DNA of 64,000 nucleotides from CAVVAY01 sp963746465. Lineage in GTDB: Bacteria > Actinomycetota > Actinomycetes > JACCUZ01. The stretch covers positions 124,001 through 188,000 of the forward strand of contig CAVVAY010000005.1 of the NCBI GenBank assembly GCA_963746465.1, read 5' to 3'. The notes below the pieces were generated by a model. The model was not told the DNA's origin and did no database searches. It saw only the letters and a program-made list of their open reading frames with translations. The translations under genes and the position numbers were made by a program. Of this stretch, positions 53,784 to 62,926 are shown piece after piece (positions within the stretch are counted from its first letter, which is position 1; every line of letters starts with the position of its first letter).

Positions 53784-54824
53784 ATGAAGCGCAGTCCGCG
53801 CTGGATCCTGCTCGCTGTCCTCGCCGCCGTCCTGTCGGTGACCGTGGGCGTCGTGGCGAGCTCCGGCAAGTCAGGCAGTGGCCACGACACGATCGCCACG
53901 ACCGGCGACGACGGCGGCAAGAGCGGCCATGGCGGCAGCGGCGGCCATGGCGGCAAGGCGGGGACCGTCTACACGATCCCCGGCGACACCGTCTTCCCCG
54001 AGGGCATCGCGCTCGACAAGCGCGGCTCCGGCAAGACCTTCTTCGTCTCCTCGACGACCGACGGGACGATCTTCAAGGGCAACGTCAAGGGCACGACGCT
54101 CGCGCCGTTCGCCGCGGGCGGGGCCGATGGCCGCACGAGTGCGACCGGCATGACCGTCAGCCGCAGCCGCCTGTTCGTCTCGGGTGCCGGCACGGGCAAG
54201 GCGTTCGTCCTGAGCACCGCCGACGGCCACACGCTGAAGGTCCTCGACACGAACCCGGGCACCGGCCCGACGTTCATGAACGACGTCACGGTGGCCCACG
54301 GCTTCGCGTACTTCACCGACTCCCAGCGCCCGATCCTCTTCCGGGCGTCGACGAGCGGCGCGACGGTCGGCGACATGGAGCCCTGGCTGGACTTCACCGG
54401 CACGCCGTTCGTCTACCAGAGCGGCTTCAACGCCAACGGCATCGTCAACTACGACGACGGCCGGATCCTCGTCATCGTGCAGTCCAACACCGGCAAGCTC
54501 TTCCGCGTCGACACGAAGACCAAGGCCGTGACGCAGATCGACACCGGCGGCAGGACGTTCGTCAACGGCGACGGACTCGTCGCCCATGGCAGCCGCCTCT
54601 ACGTCGTGCAGAACGCCGACAACCAGATCACCGAGGTCAAGCTGCGCGACAACAGGCGCTCGGGCCGCGTTCGCAGCGTGCTCAAGAGCAGCCTGTTCGC
54701 GTTCCCGACGACCGCGGCGCGCGACGGCGGCCGGCTGCTGGTCGTCAACTCGCAGTTCGACAAGCGCGGCCCCGGCCTCTCGCCGGTGCTGCCCTTCACG
54801 GTCGCGTCGGTCAAGAAGCCGTAG
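53784..54824 (+). CDS. Secreted SMP-30/NHL-type beta-propeller protein
   Basis: The 346-residue protein has a signal sequence (residues 1-26) and a short Gly/His/Lys-rich linker (about 41-58, DDGGKSGHGGSGGHGGKAG). A six-bladed SMP-30/gluconolactonase-like propeller (about 60-340) follows. Blade motifs include FPEGIALDKRG, MNDVTVAHGFAYFTDS and NGDGLVAHGSRLYVV, with possible metal ligands Glu74 and Asn/Asp near 165 and 265. AAAGG precedes the ATG. Whether it is a lactonase or a binding protein is not decidable. Confidence 0.78.
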   Translation: MKRSPRWILLAVLAAVLSVTVGVVASSGKSGSGHDTIATTGDDGGKSGHGGSGGHGGKAGTVYTIPGDTVFPEGIALDKRGSGKTFFVSSTTDGTIFKGNVKGTTLAPFAAGGADGRTSATGMTVSRSRLFVSGAGTGKAFVLSTADGHTLKVLDTNPGTGPTFMNDVTVAHGFAYFTDSQRPILFRASTSGATVGDMEPWLDFTGTPFVYQSGFNANGIVNYDDGRILVIVQSNTGKLFRVDTKTKAVTQIDTGGRTFVNGDGLVAHGSRLYVVQNADNQITEVKLRDNRRSGRVRSVLKSSLFAFPTTAARDGGRLLVVNSQFDKRGPGLSPVLPFTVASVKKP

Positions 54825-54837
54825 GCATCGCCGGGCT

Positions 54838-54868
54838 CCCCGTCGCGCGCCTCGCGCGCGCGGCGGGG
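54838..54868. terminator. Hairpin between convergent genes
   Basis: CCCCG (54838-54842) pairs with CGGGG (54864-54868), and CGCGCGC (54844-54850) pairs with GCGCGCG (54854-54860), with small internal loops. It lies in the 61-bp gap between the propeller gene and the convergent membrane-protein gene and could stop both. Confidence 0.5.
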
Positions 54869-54885
54869 CGACCGGCCTGCGCAGG

Positions 54886-55641
54886 TCAGCGCTCGCGCGC
54901 GCGGCGGGGGATCTCGCCCGGGCGCAGCGGCGGCTCCGGGCGCAGCGGCGGCTCGCCGGCGTCGTCGTCCGCGGGGTCGTCGAAGGTCAGCTGCTCGGCG
55001 TCGGCCCGCGTGACGGCGCGGTCGCGCGCGCGCTGGGCGGCTGCGCTGGCCGGGATGACGTCGGTGCGCGACTCGGAGGCCGGCACGACGGCGGTGCGCG
55101 ACTCGGAGACCGGCACGACGGCTGTCGCTGCCGCGGAGGCCGAGCCGGCGCTGCGCCGGGGATTCTCCTGAGGCTCCGGGCGGCCCGCGGCGCGGATGCG
55201 CTGGCCCGCCACGGCGAGTGCGCCGGCGGCGACGAAGGCCACGAAGAATCCCCACTGGATGCCGACCGTGCCACCGTCGCCGCTGATGTCGGGGCGGTCG
55301 AAGACGCGGTAGAAGATCAGCAGGGTCGCCCAGATCCCGGCCGCGAAGATCACCGTGCCGTCGCCGCCGGGCAGGTGGAACGGACGCCGCTCCGCGCGGG
55401 CGAGCAGCAGGACGACCACGCCCGCGGAGACGAGAAAGATCGCCGCCTCGACGAAGGAGACCGCGCCGAAGGCGCTGATCGAGTCGTTCGTGAAGCTACG
55501 GCTGCCGGGGATGACGACCGACTTCTCATACCAGGGCAGGAACATCGCCAGCAGCAGCGCGACCGCCGCTCCCGCCGCGAAGCGCTGGTCGCGGTCCAGC
55601 GCACGGTAGGCCGTGCGCAGGCGCTGCGCGCGAGAGCTCAC
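54886..55641 (-). CDS. Four-helix membrane protein with SESRT repeats
   Basis: The 251-residue protein has four hydrophobic segments in the first 150 residues (starting RFAAGAAVALLLAMFLPWYEKSV). A charged C-terminal tail contains the short repeat V(V/I)PxSESRT, twice exactly and once partially (55061-55130 at the DNA level). GTG 55641 precedes the first helix; a longer reading runs into GC-rich repeats. No family was recognised. Confidence 0.68.
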   Translation of the reverse strand: MSSRAQRLRTAYRALDRDQRFAAGAAVALLLAMFLPWYEKSVVIPGSRSFTNDSISAFGAVSFVEAAIFLVSAGVVVLLLARAERRPFHLPGGDGTVIFAAGIWATLLIFYRVFDRPDISGDGGTVGIQWGFFVAFVAAGALAVAGQRIRAAGRPEPQENPRRSAGSASAAATAVVPVSESRTAVVPASESRTDVIPASAAAQRARDRAVTRADAEQLTFDDPADDDAGEPPLRPEPPLRPGEIPRRARER

Positions 55642-55767
55642 GTCGCGTCGGCGCCGGCCGCAAGCAGACGGTCCATGGTCCATGTGCGGGCGCCGCGGGC
55701 CATCGGATCGGATTGTACGCGCGGGGTCGGTGGGCTCGGCGCGGGTGGGGCGCGGGTGGGGCGCGGG

Positions 55768-55831
55768 GCGCGGTCGCGCGGCTCGGGATCCGGCGCGGTC
55801 GCGCCGCTCGGGATCCGGCGCGGTCGCGCCG
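55768..55831. repeat. 25-bp tandem repeat
   Basis: Two full copies of a 25-bp unit (55768-55792, 55793-55817; one mismatch, G to C at unit position 13) and a third partial copy (55818-55831) lie head to tail. They are preceded by two or three copies of a shorter GCGCGGGTGG-type unit. Each 25-mer contains CTCGGGATCCG. Confidence 0.8.
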
Positions 55832-55894
55832 CCGGCGCGGGCGCCGGCGCTCCCGCGGAACGCGAACACGAAGCGACCTCAGGGGGGTTTGGCC

Positions 55895-55921
55895 CAAAAC
55901 GTCCATATGGCGGACGTTTTG
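55895..55921. promoter_or_regulatory. Perfect 10-bp inverted repeat
   Basis: CAAAACGTCC (55895-55904) and GGACGTTTTG (55912-55921) are separated by 7 nt (ATATGGC). With A and T runs on the outer arms it may be a bidirectional terminator or an operator for the gene starting at 56010. Confidence 0.5.
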
Positions 55922-56009
55922 CACCACGCCCCCGGCGCGCAGCCGGGCCGCACGAAGGTTCTGCGCCCACGCGAGCGCAACCCGCCTCCGCTGCATCCGT
56001 TGCACCCCC

Positions 56010-56942
56010 ATGATGACCGCCCCCCGGACCGCCGCGTGGCTCGCCCTCGCAGCCATCGCCATCGCCACCGTCTTCGTCGCCGCGTCGGCCACCGCCGCCT
56101 ACAAGGGCCGCGCCTGCACGCCTCCGCGCGGCCATCACATCGCCGACTGCCGGACGGGGCGCCACGGCACCCCGGATCTCAGCCGGGCGGCATGGCGTGC
56201 GCTGGCCGGCGGCGCGGAGGTCACCATCAGCGAGCAGGTCGAGGATCTCGCTCCCAACCCGGCGGCAGCCGGCGGCGCGCGGCAGTGGCCGCTGCTGGAC
56301 TCGCTCGGCAAGCCGCTGGGCACGCTCATCTCCGGCGGCGAGCGGCCGTTCACGATCCTCGGCAGCGACGGAGCTCCGTACCGCGTCACGTCGGTGCGCG
56401 TGCGCGGGCGCGGCTGTGCCGCGAGCGCCGACCAGCAGGGGCGGTTCACGCTCGTCCAGGTCATCGCACGCGCGCCCTCCGGCGGCACGCAGGCGTTCAT
56501 CGACACCGCGGCGCTCAATCGCAACTCGGCCTCTGGGCGGCGGGCGCTTGCGGCCTTCGCCCGCCAGCGCAGCACCGGCTGCGGCCCGAGCGGTCCCGAG
56601 CGCGGGAAGCTGCTGGCGCTGCGCAACCCGCGCGTCGGCACCCGCGCTCACGCGCGGCTGTCCGACGGTGCGCTGAACACGGTGACCGAATACGACGCCA
56701 AGCCGGCGTTCGGCAACGTCGTGTACTTCAACTCCAACACGACGCAGGTCTCCGTCGGCGGGATCGCGCGTGGCATGGTGCGCGTCGGCACGCCGGTGGC
56801 GAAGGTCGACGCGTTCGCCGCCTGCGATCCCAACAGCGACGGCACGCTGACCTGGCGCTATCTCTCGATCCGCACCGGCAACGCCGCCCGCCCGCGGATC
56901 TACGGCTGGGTTCCGGCAAATTGTCCCGCGTCGCGGCGCTGA
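56010..56942 (+). CDS. Secreted protein of unknown function
   Basis: The 310-residue protein has a signal peptide (about 1-30, ending ASATA) and no further membrane segment. It contains about five cysteines (ACTPPRG, DCRTG, GCAAS, GCGPS, ACDPNSD) that could form disulfides, and beta-rich stretches such as ARGMVRVGTPVAKVDAF and RIYGWVPANC, reminiscent of an SH3-like fold at the C-terminus. Two ATGs (56010, 56013) are possible. Not recognised. Confidence 0.68.
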   Translation: MMTAPRTAAWLALAAIAIATVFVAASATAAYKGRACTPPRGHHIADCRTGRHGTPDLSRAAWRALAGGAEVTISEQVEDLAPNPAAAGGARQWPLLDSLGKPLGTLISGGERPFTILGSDGAPYRVTSVRVRGRGCAASADQQGRFTLVQVIARAPSGGTQAFIDTAALNRNSASGRRALAAFARQRSTGCGPSGPERGKLLALRNPRVGTRAHARLSDGALNTVTEYDAKPAFGNVVYFNSNTTQVSVGGIARGMVRVGTPVAKVDAFAACDPNSDGTLTWRYLSIRTGNAARPRIYGWVPANCPASRR

Positions 56943-56945
56943 GCC

Positions 56946-58550
56946 TCAGCGCCTGGAGCGCGCGGCGAGCACCCGCAGCCTGCCGTCCGAAGCGCCCGCG
57001 TTGCCCGCGAGGTCCTTCGCCGTCATGCCCACGCTGAAGATCCCGCCGGTCCGCGGCGGGAAGCGCCAGCGCAGCGCGCGCCGGCCGCTGCCCAGGCGCG
57101 CGCTGAGCACCGCGACCGTCCGCCCGGCGCGGCGCAGCGCGACCGTGACGGTCGCCGGCTTGTCGAGCTCGAGCTTGACTGCCGCCGGCCTGCCGCCGCG
57201 CACGCGCGTGGAGACGAGGCGCAGCGTCGGCGCCTGGTTGAGGTAGGCCGTCCAACGCTGCGCCGCGCCGCAGTAGGGCGTCGGATCGGGCACCGGGGGC
57301 GCGACGGCCGCGGGCGGGACGGGAGGGACGGGCGCCGGCACGGCGCCTCCCGTCGGTGGCGCCACCGGCGCCGGCGCGGCGACGGGGGCGCGCTGTGCGC
57401 CGTCCGTCAGCCGCGTGCAGAGGTTGCGCAGGAAGTCGCGCGCGAGCGTGTGGTAGCTCAGGTCGGCCTCGCGATGCAGCGAGTAGCGCGACCAGGCGCC
57501 CGTGTCGTATGACGGCAGCTCGGTGCGCAGCTGCGCCTCGCCGGCCGCGAACAGCGCGCGCCCCTCCAGGTCGTTGGCGAGCACGGCGAAGTCGCTGAGC
57601 CCGTTGAGCGCCTGCGTGAACGCGTTGAGCACCCGCAGGCCCGGCGCGAAGGAGTAGATGAGGTAGTGCGCGCCCACCGGCGTCGCGACGCGCACCCCGG
57701 CCGGCGGCGCCTCGCGGAAGATGCCCAGCCCGGCGCGCGCCGCCTCGAAGAAGCGCGGCTCTCCGAGCCGCACGGCTGCGCGCGCGAAGGCCTGAAGCGC
57801 GGTCCCCTGCGCGAGTCCGCTGACCCACGGGGGCCGCCCGCCGTCGAAATGGAAGAGATACTCCCACGCGATCCCGCCCGCCCGTTGCGTCGCGAGCGCG
57901 AGGGCCTCCTCGAGCAGCGCACGCAGCCCGGGGTCGTAGATCCCGCCCTGCCACAGGCCGTTGGCCTTGCCGAACGTCCCGAGCCACTGGATCTGCAGCC
58001 CCTCACCGGCGTAGTACTGCCAGACGATCCGGCTGCCCTGAAAGCTCACGCGCCGCCGGTCGGCGAGCAGCGGGCCGCTGCCCCACCACTGGCGGTTGCG
58101 CGCAACGGTCTCGAACACGACCGGCAGGCGCGAGGCCACGAACTGCCCCGACGCCGCGATCTCCTCGGTGGTGCGCAGCACCGCGCTCATCGCCGCGCGG
58201 CGCGCGCCGCCCAGCTTCCTGCGAAAGGCGATCGCGTCGTCGTAGATCGCGCGGTAGCGGTCGTGCGCCGGCTGGTCGATCTCGGCCGTCAGGAGCATCC
58301 GCGCGAGCTCGCCGGGGACCGTTCGCCTCGGCGCGCCGGGCGGCGCCGGCACGGCACGGATGACCGCCGGCTGCCGGGCCGCCGCACCAGGCGGCGCGAG
58401 CCCCGTGGCGGGGGGCAGGAAGCGGTCCTCGCGCACGAACGCCCCGCCCTCGTCGCGCAGGGTCAGCAGCGGCGAGGCCGAGGCGGTGGAGGCGAGCGCG
58501 AGCGCGAACAGGAGCGCCAGCGCGAGCCCTGCGAACGGGGTCCGGCGCAC
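56946..58550 (-). CDS. Secreted D-glucuronyl C5-epimerase-like protein
   Basis: The 534-residue protein has a signal peptide. An (alpha/alpha) barrel domain (about 150-395) follows the C5-epimerase C-terminal domain pattern: YYAGEGLQIQWLGTFGKANGLW, PPWVSGLAQGTALQAF, and SYDTGAWSRYSLHREADLSYHTLARDF with the conserved Tyr/His. A Pro-rich linker (about 405-440) leads to a small Ig-like domain. Such proteins may act on uronic-acid polymers, or more broadly on cell-surface glycans. The start is taken at GTG 58550, since TAGCAT (58558-58563, complement) is 7 nt upstream; GTG 58556 would sit too close. Its stop nearly abuts the convergent gene. Confidence 0.82.
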   Translation of the reverse strand: MRRTPFAGLALALLFALALASTASASPLLTLRDEGGAFVREDRFLPPATGLAPPGAAARQPAVIRAVPAPPGAPRRTVPGELARMLLTAEIDQPAHDRYRAIYDDAIAFRRKLGGARRAAMSAVLRTTEEIAASGQFVASRLPVVFETVARNRQWWGSGPLLADRRRVSFQGSRIVWQYYAGEGLQIQWLGTFGKANGLWQGGIYDPGLRALLEEALALATQRAGGIAWEYLFHFDGGRPPWVSGLAQGTALQAFARAAVRLGEPRFFEAARAGLGIFREAPPAGVRVATPVGAHYLIYSFAPGLRVLNAFTQALNGLSDFAVLANDLEGRALFAAGEAQLRTELPSYDTGAWSRYSLHREADLSYHTLARDFLRNLCTRLTDGAQRAPVAAPAPVAPPTGGAVPAPVPPVPPAAVAPPVPDPTPYCGAAQRWTAYLNQAPTLRLVSTRVRGGRPAAVKLELDKPATVTVALRRAGRTVAVLSARLGSGRRALRWRFPPRTGGIFSVGMTAKDLAGNAGASDGRLRVLAARSRR

Positions 58551-58582
58551 GGGCACGATGCTAGGTTGAACCCGCCCGCAGC

Positions 58583-58602
58583 CCTGCAGTTGCCGTTGCA
58601 GG
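58583..58602. promoter_or_regulatory. Inverted repeat in divergent intergenic region
   Basis: CCTGCA (58583-58588) and TGCAGG (58597-58602) are separated by 8 nt between the C5-epimerase-like gene and the divergent lipoprotein gene. Candidate operator only. Confidence 0.3.
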
Positions 58603-58612
58603 CTCAGGACTC

Positions 58613-59632
58613 ATGACCCGCCCGCACCCCCGCGTCCTCCTCGCCCTTGCGCTCGCCCTGCTGAGCACGGCGCTGCTCGGCGCGTGCGGCGGCTCGGATG
58701 ACGCGGGCGCAGGGTCGGCGCAGCCCGCGGCGCCCCAGGCGCTGCTCGAGAAGACCTTCCGCGCGAGCTCCACGGAGATCGATCGTGCCCGCCTCGTGGC
58801 CAACGTGCGCCTGGACCCCGAGGGGCTGCTGAAGCTCGGCGGCCCGCTCGCCTTCCAGCTCGCGGGCCCGTTTGCGGCGCCGGCGGGCGACGCGCCGTCG
58901 CGCTTTGACTTCGACGTCCTCGCGACGCTCGGCGGCCAGACGTTCAAGGGCGGCGCGATCTCGACCGGCACGAAGCGCTTCCTGCGGCTCGACGATCGCG
59001 CCTTCACGCTCGGCGAGGACGGCGGCGGGACACCGAAGGCCTCCCGCCACGGGCTCGACGTGCTCGGCATCGACCCCGTCCGCTGGGTGCGCAACGTGCG
59101 CGAGGCGGGGAGCGCGCGCGTCGCGGGCGTGCAGACCACGCATCTCGCCGGCGATGTCGACGCCAAGCGCCTGCTCGCCGACGTCGGCGCGCTGCTCGAC
59201 AAGGCCGGGGACGGCTCGGGCAGCCTCCTGTCGCCGGAGCTGCTCGACGAGATCGCCGGCGCGGTGAAGTCGGCGAAGGTCGACGTCTGGACGGGCGCCG
59301 ACGACAGCATCCTGCGGCGGCTCTCCGTCGCCGTGCGCTTCGCGTTCAAGGCAGCGCAGTCGCCGATCGTGGGCCTGGACGGCGGCCGCATCAGCCTGCG
59401 CGTGCTCCTGGACGACGTCAACGGCGCGCCCGTGAAGGTCACGGCGCCCGCGACGGCGCAGCCGCTCACCGACGTCACGGGCGAGGGCGGCCTCGGTGCC
59501 GTCCTCGGCGGGCTCGGGGCCGGCCTGACCGGCGGGATCGGCGGCGGCGCGATCGAGCTCGTCGGCTGCGTCACGGGCGCCGGCGGCTCGTCCGCCGACC
59601 TCGTGCGCTGCATCTCAAGGCTCGCGCCGTAG
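58613..59632 (+). CDS. Lipoprotein with LolA/LppX-like fold
   Basis: The 339-residue protein has a lipobox (LLGACGG). A beta-rich domain shows ALLEKTFRASSTEIDRARL, FDFDVLATLGGQTFKGGAIS and VAGVQTTHLAGDVDAKRLLAD, followed by DVWTGADDSILRRLSVAVRF, which is typical of LppX/LprAFG-type proteins. These carry or deliver lipids across the envelope in actinobacteria. The Gly-rich tail is unusual. It is separated from the transport cluster, so a link is not shown. Confidence 0.75.
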   Translation: MTRPHPRVLLALALALLSTALLGACGGSDDAGAGSAQPAAPQALLEKTFRASSTEIDRARLVANVRLDPEGLLKLGGPLAFQLAGPFAAPAGDAPSRFDFDVLATLGGQTFKGGAISTGTKRFLRLDDRAFTLGEDGGGTPKASRHGLDVLGIDPVRWVRNVREAGSARVAGVQTTHLAGDVDAKRLLADVGALLDKAGDGSGSLLSPELLDEIAGAVKSAKVDVWTGADDSILRRLSVAVRFAFKAAQSPIVGLDGGRISLRVLLDDVNGAPVKVTAPATAQPLTDVTGEGGLGAVLGGLGAGLTGGIGGGAIELVGCVTGAGGSSADLVRCISRLAP

Positions 59633-59656
59633 CGCGGCGCGTACGCTGTAGGCGAC

Positions 59657-60802
59657 ATGCGCGAGCCCTCCCACACCGCGATCGGCACCTGGAGCGGTGG
59701 GCGCTACCTGCACTTCGGCGAGCCCGTCGCAGCCGAGCGCCTCGAGGCCCTGCTGCGCCCGGGCGACGGCCTCGACACCCTGCTGACCGCCGACGCCTAC
59801 GGGGCCGGGGAGGCCGACGAGCTGCTCGGCCGCGCCCTACGGGGTGTCCTCCGATCGGACTACAGCATCATTGGAGCCATCGGACACGACTTCTACAACG
59901 CAGAGCGCGACGGGGCGAAGGGATTTCCCCGGTTCACCGACGTGCGCCTCCGCGGCCCGGAGGGCTACGCGGACTACGTGCGGATGGCGACCGAGCGCTC
60001 CCTGGAGCGGCTCGGCATCGATGCCTTCGACGTCCTGCTGCTCCACAATCCCGACCGCACGGGCTACACGAGCGACGCCGTCTGGGACGCGCTGCGCGCG
60101 GTGCGCGACGAGGGCCTCACGGCGAAGCTCGGCGTCGCGCCCGGTCCCGCCAACGGCTTCACGCTCGACGTCATCGACTGCCTCGAGCGCTTCGGCGAGC
60201 TCATCGACTGGGCGATGATCATCCTCAACCCGCTCGAGCCGTGGCCCGGCGAGCTGTGCCTCGCGGCCGCGCGCAAGCACGACGTCAGGCTCCTCACGCG
60301 CGTGGTCGACTACGGCGGCCTGTTCTGGGACGACGTCCGCCCCGGCCACGCCTTCCCGCCGCGCGACCACCGCACCTTCCGCCCGCAGGGCTGGGTCGAG
60401 GCCGGCAACGAGAAGCTCGCCGGGCTGCGGGCCATCGCCGACCGCCACGGGCTGACGCTCATGCAGCTCGCCGTCCAGTACTGCCTCGCGCAGCAGGCCG
60501 TCGCCTGCGCCGTCCCGACGCTCATCCAGGAGGCCGGCGAGAACGCGCGGCCGATCGAGGACAAGCGCGCCGAGCTGCTCGCGACGCCTGCCGGCGTGGT
60601 GCTCGACGAGGACGATGTCGCGCAGATCCGCGCGATCGGCGACAACATGGGCAGCATGGCCCTCAAGGGCGGCGCGCCGGACTACGCCGGTGAGTCGCGA
60701 CCGGACCGCTGGGAGCTCGACGAACAGCTCGGCGCGGTCGCCGAGCGCTGGAACATCGACCCCGACCGCGACCTGCGCCAGCTCACGGCTGCCCGTGGCT
60801 GA
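59657..60802 (+). CDS. Aldo/keto reductase family protein lacking the usual Lys
   Basis: The 381-residue protein has the AKR barrel: TADAYGAGEADELLGRAL gives the Asp/Tyr pair, and DVLLLHNPDR gives the His. At the place of the catalytic Lys (normally in a TKVG-like strand) the sequence reads YSIIGAIG, so the tetrad is incomplete. C-terminal NADP-binding elements (ACAVPTLIQEAGENARPI) are recognisable. TACGCT (59642-59647) lies 9 nt before the ATG. It overlaps the CAX gene by 8 nt. Confidence 0.82.
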   Translation: MREPSHTAIGTWSGGRYLHFGEPVAAERLEALLRPGDGLDTLLTADAYGAGEADELLGRALRGVLRSDYSIIGAIGHDFYNAERDGAKGFPRFTDVRLRGPEGYADYVRMATERSLERLGIDAFDVLLLHNPDRTGYTSDAVWDALRAVRDEGLTAKLGVAPGPANGFTLDVIDCLERFGELIDWAMIILNPLEPWPGELCLAAARKHDVRLLTRVVDYGGLFWDDVRPGHAFPPRDHRTFRPQGWVEAGNEKLAGLRAIADRHGLTLMQLAVQYCLAQQAVACAVPTLIQEAGENARPIEDKRAELLATPAGVVLDEDDVAQIRAIGDNMGSMALKGGAPDYAGESRPDRWELDEQLGAVAERWNIDPDRDLRQLTAARG

Positions 60803-61913
60803 GCTGCGCCGCTTCCTGCTGTCCGGCTCCGGCTGGCCGTACCTGCTCGTGCCGTTCATCCCGGTGGCGATCGCGCTCGAGCTCGGACACGCCGAGGCGG
60901 CGCTGATCTTCCTCGCCGCGGCCGCGGGCGTGATTCCGACCGCAGCGCTCATGGGCCGCGCCACCGAGGAGCTCGCCCACCGCGCCGGCCCGGGCATCGG
61001 CGGCCTCCTCAACGTCACGTTCGGCAACGCGCCGGAGCTCATCATCGCCTTCTTCGCGCTCAACGCCGGCCTGCAGGAGGTCGTCAAGGCGTCGCTGATC
61101 GGCTCGATCCTCGGCAACATCCTGCTCGTCATGGGCGCAGCCATGCTCGTCGGCGGCCTGAAGTTCCCGACCCAGAAGTTCAGCGCGACCGCCGCGAACG
61201 TGCAGTCCTCGATGCTCCTGCTGGCCGCGGTGGCGCTCATCATGCCGACGATCTTCCAGCTCGTCGCCGGCGGCGGCCTGCCGAAGGTCGGGGAGGAGCG
61301 CGTGAACTTCGGCTCCGACCTGGAGCAGATGTCGCTCATCGTCTCGTTCATCCTGCTCGGGTCCTACGTCGCGGGCCTGTTCTTCTCCCTGCGCTCGCAC
61401 AAGGACCTCTTCAATCCGACGTCCGAGTCCGAGGAGCACGTCGAGGGCGAGCCTTGGAGCGTCAAGAAGGCGATCCTCATGCTCGCGGGCGCGGGCGTCG
61501 CCGTGGGCGTCATGTCCGAGATCCTCGTCGGGTCGATCGGCGAGGCCTCGGAGGCGATCGGGCTGAGCCAGTTCTTCGTCGGTCTCATCGTCGTTGCGAT
61601 CGTGGGCAACGCCGCCGAGCACTGGGTGGCGATCTACTTCGCGGCCCGCAACAAGATGGACCTGTCGGTGAACATCGCGATCGGGTCGAGCGCGCAGATC
61701 GCGCTCTTCGCCGCCCCCGTGCTCGTGCTCGCCTCCTTCTTCGTCGGGCCCAACCCGATGGCGCTCGTGTTCAACGGCTTCGAGCTCGGCGCGGTGGCGC
61801 TCGCGATCCTCATCGCGATCCACGTGACGAACGACGGCGAGTCGACGTGGTACGAGGGCCTGCAGCTCCTCGCGACCTACGCCGTGCTCGGCGTCGTCTT
61901 CCTCTACGCCTGA
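60795..61913 (+). CDS. CAX-type calcium/proton exchanger
   Basis: The 372-residue exchanger has eleven membrane segments and the two conserved alpha repeats. The first is GNAPELIIAFFALNAG with SLIGSILGNILLV; the second is GNAAEHWVAIYFAARNK with NIAIGSSAQIALF. The acidic residues in GNAPE and GNAAEH bind Ca2+. The acidic loop (SESEEHVEGE) in the middle is typical. GTG 60795 overlaps the AKR gene. Confidence 0.93.
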   Translation: MAELRRFLLSGSGWPYLLVPFIPVAIALELGHAEAALIFLAAAAGVIPTAALMGRATEELAHRAGPGIGGLLNVTFGNAPELIIAFFALNAGLQEVVKASLIGSILGNILLVMGAAMLVGGLKFPTQKFSATAANVQSSMLLLAAVALIMPTIFQLVAGGGLPKVGEERVNFGSDLEQMSLIVSFILLGSYVAGLFFSLRSHKDLFNPTSESEEHVEGEPWSVKKAILMLAGAGVAVGVMSEILVGSIGEASEAIGLSQFFVGLIVVAIVGNAAEHWVAIYFAARNKMDLSVNIAIGSSAQIALFAAPVLVLASFFVGPNPMALVFNGFELGAVALAILIAIHVTNDGESTWYEGLQLLATYAVLGVVFLYA

Positions 61914-61916
61914 GCG

Positions 61917-62891
61917 ATGGAGCTTGCCGAACTCGGGGCCCTCGTCGTCGTGCTCGTCGCGCTGCTCGCCGTCGACGTGCGCTACTTCGCGCCGGGCCGC
62001 GAGGCGACGTTCCGCGAGAGCGTCGTCTGGTCGCTGGGCTGGCTGGCGCTCGGCCTCGCGGTCACGGGCATCGTGCTCGCCGTCAACGGCGGCGAGGACG
62101 GGGTCAACTACGTCACGGTCTACCTCATCGAGCGCACGCTGTCGCTCGACAACCTCTTCGTCTTCATCCTGCTGTTCGCGTACTTCGGCGTGCCCCAGGA
62201 GCATCGCGCGCGCCTGCTGTTCTGGGGGATCATCGCCGCGCTCGTCCTGCGCGGGCTGGCGATCCTCGGCGGCACCGCGCTCATCGAGCAGTTCCACGTC
62301 GTCCTCTATCTGCTCGGCGTGCTGCTGCTCGTGCTCGCCTACCGCATCTTCCGCGGCGTCGGCGAGGAGGTCGACCCGGACCGCAACATCGTCGTGCGCG
62401 CCGTGCGCCGGGTCTTCCCCGTCACCGACGGCTTTCGCGCGGGGCGCTGGTTCGTCCGCGAGGGCGGCGGCCGGCGCTTCGTCACGCCGGCCTTCCTGTG
62501 CCTCGCGGCGATCGTCGCCGCCGACCTCGCGTTCGCCGTCGACTCGATCCCCGCGGCCTTCGCGATCACGCGCGACCCGCTCATCATCTGGATGGGCAAC
62601 GTCTTCGCGCTCGTCGGGCTGCGGGCGCTGTTCGTGCTCGTCGAGGGGCTCATCCGCCGCTTCCGCTACCTCGACCAGACGATCGCGGTCGTGCTCGGGA
62701 TCATCGGCCTCAAGCTCCTGATCGAGCCGTTCCTCGAGATCGGGCCGGTCGCGAGCCTCGGGCTCGTGGCGTTCGCCTTCGCCGTCGGGATCGGGCTCTC
62801 GCTGCGCGGTGACCGGCGCGACCCCGAGGGCGCACAGGAGCGCCGCACGGGCAACGGGCAGCCGGCGCCCGCGGGACCGTCTGAACCGTAG
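61917..62891 (+). CDS. TerC/Alx-family membrane protein
   Basis: The 324-residue protein has about nine membrane segments and the TerC motifs TLSLDNLFVFILLF, FWGIIAALVLRG and VAADLAFAVDSIPAAFAIT. Relatives include Alx, a manganese exporter. It starts 3 nt after the CAX gene and is likely co-transcribed with it as a metal-homeostasis unit. Confidence 0.92.
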   Translation: MELAELGALVVVLVALLAVDVRYFAPGREATFRESVVWSLGWLALGLAVTGIVLAVNGGEDGVNYVTVYLIERTLSLDNLFVFILLFAYFGVPQEHRARLLFWGIIAALVLRGLAILGGTALIEQFHVVLYLLGVLLLVLAYRIFRGVGEEVDPDRNIVVRAVRRVFPVTDGFRAGRWFVREGGGRRFVTPAFLCLAAIVAADLAFAVDSIPAAFAITRDPLIIWMGNVFALVGLRALFVLVEGLIRRFRYLDQTIAVVLGIIGLKLLIEPFLEIGPVASLGLVAFAFAVGIGLSLRGDRRDPEGAQERRTGNGQPAPAGPSEP

Positions 62892-62926
62892 TCGGCCGCC
62901 GCCCGCTCCCGCTACCCTCGGGCCGC

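Larger units (their letters stand above)
55642..56009. other. 368-bp divergent intergenic region with repeats
   Basis: The gap between the membrane-protein gene and the secreted-protein gene holds GC-rich tandem repeats (55738-55831) and a hyphenated palindrome at 55895-55921. It is unusual for this gene-dense window. No coding region is supported; open frames here are short and repetitive. Promoters for both flanking genes must lie in it. Confidence 0.6.
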
